The notes under the pieces: generated by a model
What the model was told of the DNA's origin: nothing
Databases searched by the model: none
The model's input: the letters and a program-made list of their open reading frames with translations, nothing else
Part shown: piece after piece, positions 62,874-64,000 of the stretch
Position numbering within the stretch: position 1 is the stretch's first letter
How the letters are laid out: every line of letters starts with the position of its first letter
Program-made: the position numbers and the translations under genes
Assembly: GCF_016107325.1 (NCBI RefSeq)
Contig: NZ_RCVT01000002.1
Location: forward strand, 558,001-622,000
DNA length: 64,000 nucleotides
Direction: 5' to 3'
Source of the DNA: Sphingomonas sp. MA1305
Lineage (GTDB): Bacteria > Pseudomonadota > Alphaproteobacteria > Sphingomonadales > Sphingomonadaceae

Positions 62874-64000
62874 ATGGCTGACCGCTGGGACGAGCCGATG
62901 CGTCAAGACCCCGTCGACCCTCCGCGCCGCAGCGCGATCGGCCAGCGTTATGCGCTGGACGACCTGCCGCCGTCATCCCCGCCGCCGCCGCCGCCGCGCG
63001 ATCCCGACGGCTGGGATCGGCATTTCGGCGAACCCTTCGTCGATCCCGTCGAGCCGCCGGTCCGCCGCGACCGCGGCATCGGCCGCTGGGTGGTGCGCGG
63101 GCTTGCGGCGTTCATCGTCCTGTTCGTCGTCGCGGTGGGCTGGCTGGCGCTGACCGCGCCTTTGTCCAAGTCGCTGCAGCCGCCGACGCCGCCGTCGATC
63201 ACCCTGACCGCGGACGACGACACGCCGATCGCGCGGCGCGGCGCGATCATCGGCGCGCCGGTCGATGCGGCCAAGCTGCCCAAGCACGTCACCCAGGCGT
63301 TCCTGGCGATCGAGGATCGCCGCTTTTACAGCCATTGGGGCATCGATCCGCGCGGCATCCTGCGCGCCTTCGTCCACAATGTCGGTTCGGGCGGGGTGCG
63401 CGAGGGCGGCAGCACGATCACTCAGCAGCTGGCGAAGAACGCCTTTCTCGATTCCGATCGCACCGCGACGCGCAAGATCCGCGAGGTCATGATCTCCTTC
63501 TGGCTGGAGGCATGGCTGACCAAGGACCAGATCCTGTCGCGCTATCTGTCGAACGTCTATTTCGGCGACAACGTCTACGGCCTGACCGCGGCGTCGAAAC
63601 ATTATTTCGGCCGCAAGCCGGAGGACATGAACATCGGCCAGGCGGCGATGCTCGCCGGCCTGGTCAAGGCGCCGTCGCGGCTGGCGCCGACGAGCAACCT
63701 GGCTGGCGCGAGGAAGCGCGAGATGGTGGTGGTCGCGGCCATGGCCGACGCCGGCTTCCTGACCAAGGCCGAGGCCGCGGCGGTGCAGCCGCAGCGCGTG
63801 CTGTCCAGCCGCCCGGAGCAATTGCCCAGCGGCACCTATTTTGCCGATTGGGTGCTGCCCGAGGCTCGCGATCGCGCTGGCGCGGTGAAGAGCGAGGCGA
63901 CGGTCAAGACGACGCTCGACCTGCGGCTGCAGAAGACCGCAGAGCGCGTCATCCGCCAGGCGGGTCTGCGCCAGGCGCAGGCGGCGATCGTCGCCATGCG
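62874..64000 (+). CDS. Class A penicillin-binding protein, 5' part (PBP1A type)
   Basis: 376 codons are in the window; the gene runs off the right edge. A proline-rich cytoplasmic N-terminus (PPSSPPPPPPRDPDG) precedes one membrane helix (about 75-97). The GT51 glycosyltransferase domain carries EDRRFYSHWGID near residue 148 (catalytic glutamate) and GGSTITQQLAKNAFL near residue 179. A transpeptidase domain should follow but is only begun. It polymerises and crosslinks peptidoglycan at the inner membrane. The ATG at 62874 has a weak ribosome-binding site. Confidence 0.94.
   Translation, partial: MADRWDEPMRQDPVDPPRRSAIGQRYALDDLPPSSPPPPPPRDPDGWDRHFGEPFVDPVEPPVRRDRGIGRWVVRGLAAFIVLFVVAVGWLALTAPLSKSLQPPTPPSITLTADDDTPIARRGAIIGAPVDAAKLPKHVTQAFLAIEDRRFYSHWGIDPRGILRAFVHNVGSGGVREGGSTITQQLAKNAFLDSDRTATRKIREVMISFWLEAWLTKDQILSRYLSNVYFGDNVYGLTAASKHYFGRKPEDMNIGQAAMLAGLVKAPSRLAPTSNLAGARKREMVVVAAMADAGFLTKAEAAAVQPQRVLSSRPEQLPSGTYFADWVLPEARDRAGAVKSEATVKTTLDLRLQKTAERVIRQAGLRQAQAAIVAM

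Overview
The window is GC-rich chromosomal DNA that reads as an alphaproteobacterium of the Sphingomonas group. The supporting signs are a class I lysyl-tRNA synthetase, an imuA-imuB-dnaE2 mutasome behind an alphaproteobacterial LexA box (GTTC-N7-GTTC on one strand), a FecI/FecR-controlled TonB-dependent receptor with an STN domain, a ubiquinol-cytochrome c chaperone divergent from bamE, and many GTG and TTG starts. No phage, insertion sequence, CRISPR array, rRNA or plasmid function was seen. This is core and near-core genome with small accessory patches. The genus is inferred from memory of gene families, not from a search.

Layout. 1-7.9 kb: the first codons of a glycosyltransferase-like gene, a Crp/Fnr regulator, a DUF2254 membrane protein, a CPA1 cation/proton antiporter, a three-PAS LuxR regulator, and a run of four small envelope or stress genes (GlsB-like, secreted PepSY-like, YflT-like glycine-rich, low-affinity iron permease family). 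8.0-11.4 kb: a tightly coupled operon joining a ChrB N-terminal-type protein to an ABC exporter (ATPase, HlyD-type adaptor, FtsX-type permease). 11.6-17.5 kb: sigma factor, FecR anti-sigma, TonB receptor and an exported glycerophosphodiester phosphodiesterase. 17.9-24.0 kb: tRNA-Gly, then SOS-regulated imuA, imuB and dnaE2, with a striking nested octamer inverted repeat between imuB and dnaE2.

24-39 kb is housekeeping: a CnoX-like thioredoxin, a Lon-substrate-domain protein, a 58-residue Trm112-like protein, LysRS, a glycine-zipper protein divergent from a DinG-type helicase with a second LexA-type box between them, SixA, YceD/DUF177, the cytochrome bc1 chaperone, bamE, holA, lptE, leuS, a DUF3576 lipoprotein and an envelope protein. 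39-54 kb: a flippase, polA, a class A beta-lactamase-like lipoprotein, a pyruvate-oxidase-like ThDP enzyme, nadB, an ABC ATPase, a CHCC zinc-finger protein, tldD, a DUF2007 protein, and glnK-amtB behind a good sigma-54 promoter and ended by a clear intrinsic terminator. 54-64 kb: a TIGR01244-type protein, recQ, a small lipoprotein, a cysteine/glutamine-side cluster (class I amidotransferase, serine acetyltransferase, EamA exporter, cysteine synthase-like enzyme), a dicarboxylate or amino-acid symporter, an FMN reductase and the 5' part of a class A penicillin-binding protein that runs off the window.

The parts most worth a second look are the ChrB-domain/ABC exporter operon, the SOS elements (a box almost touching the imuA start codon and a box in front of the DinG-type helicase), the nested octamer repeat inside the mutasome operon, the receptor-phosphodiesterase unit, and several paired-hairpin intergenic repeats. 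Many start codons were moved from the longest open frame on the basis of ribosome-binding sites and family starts; these are noted per gene.
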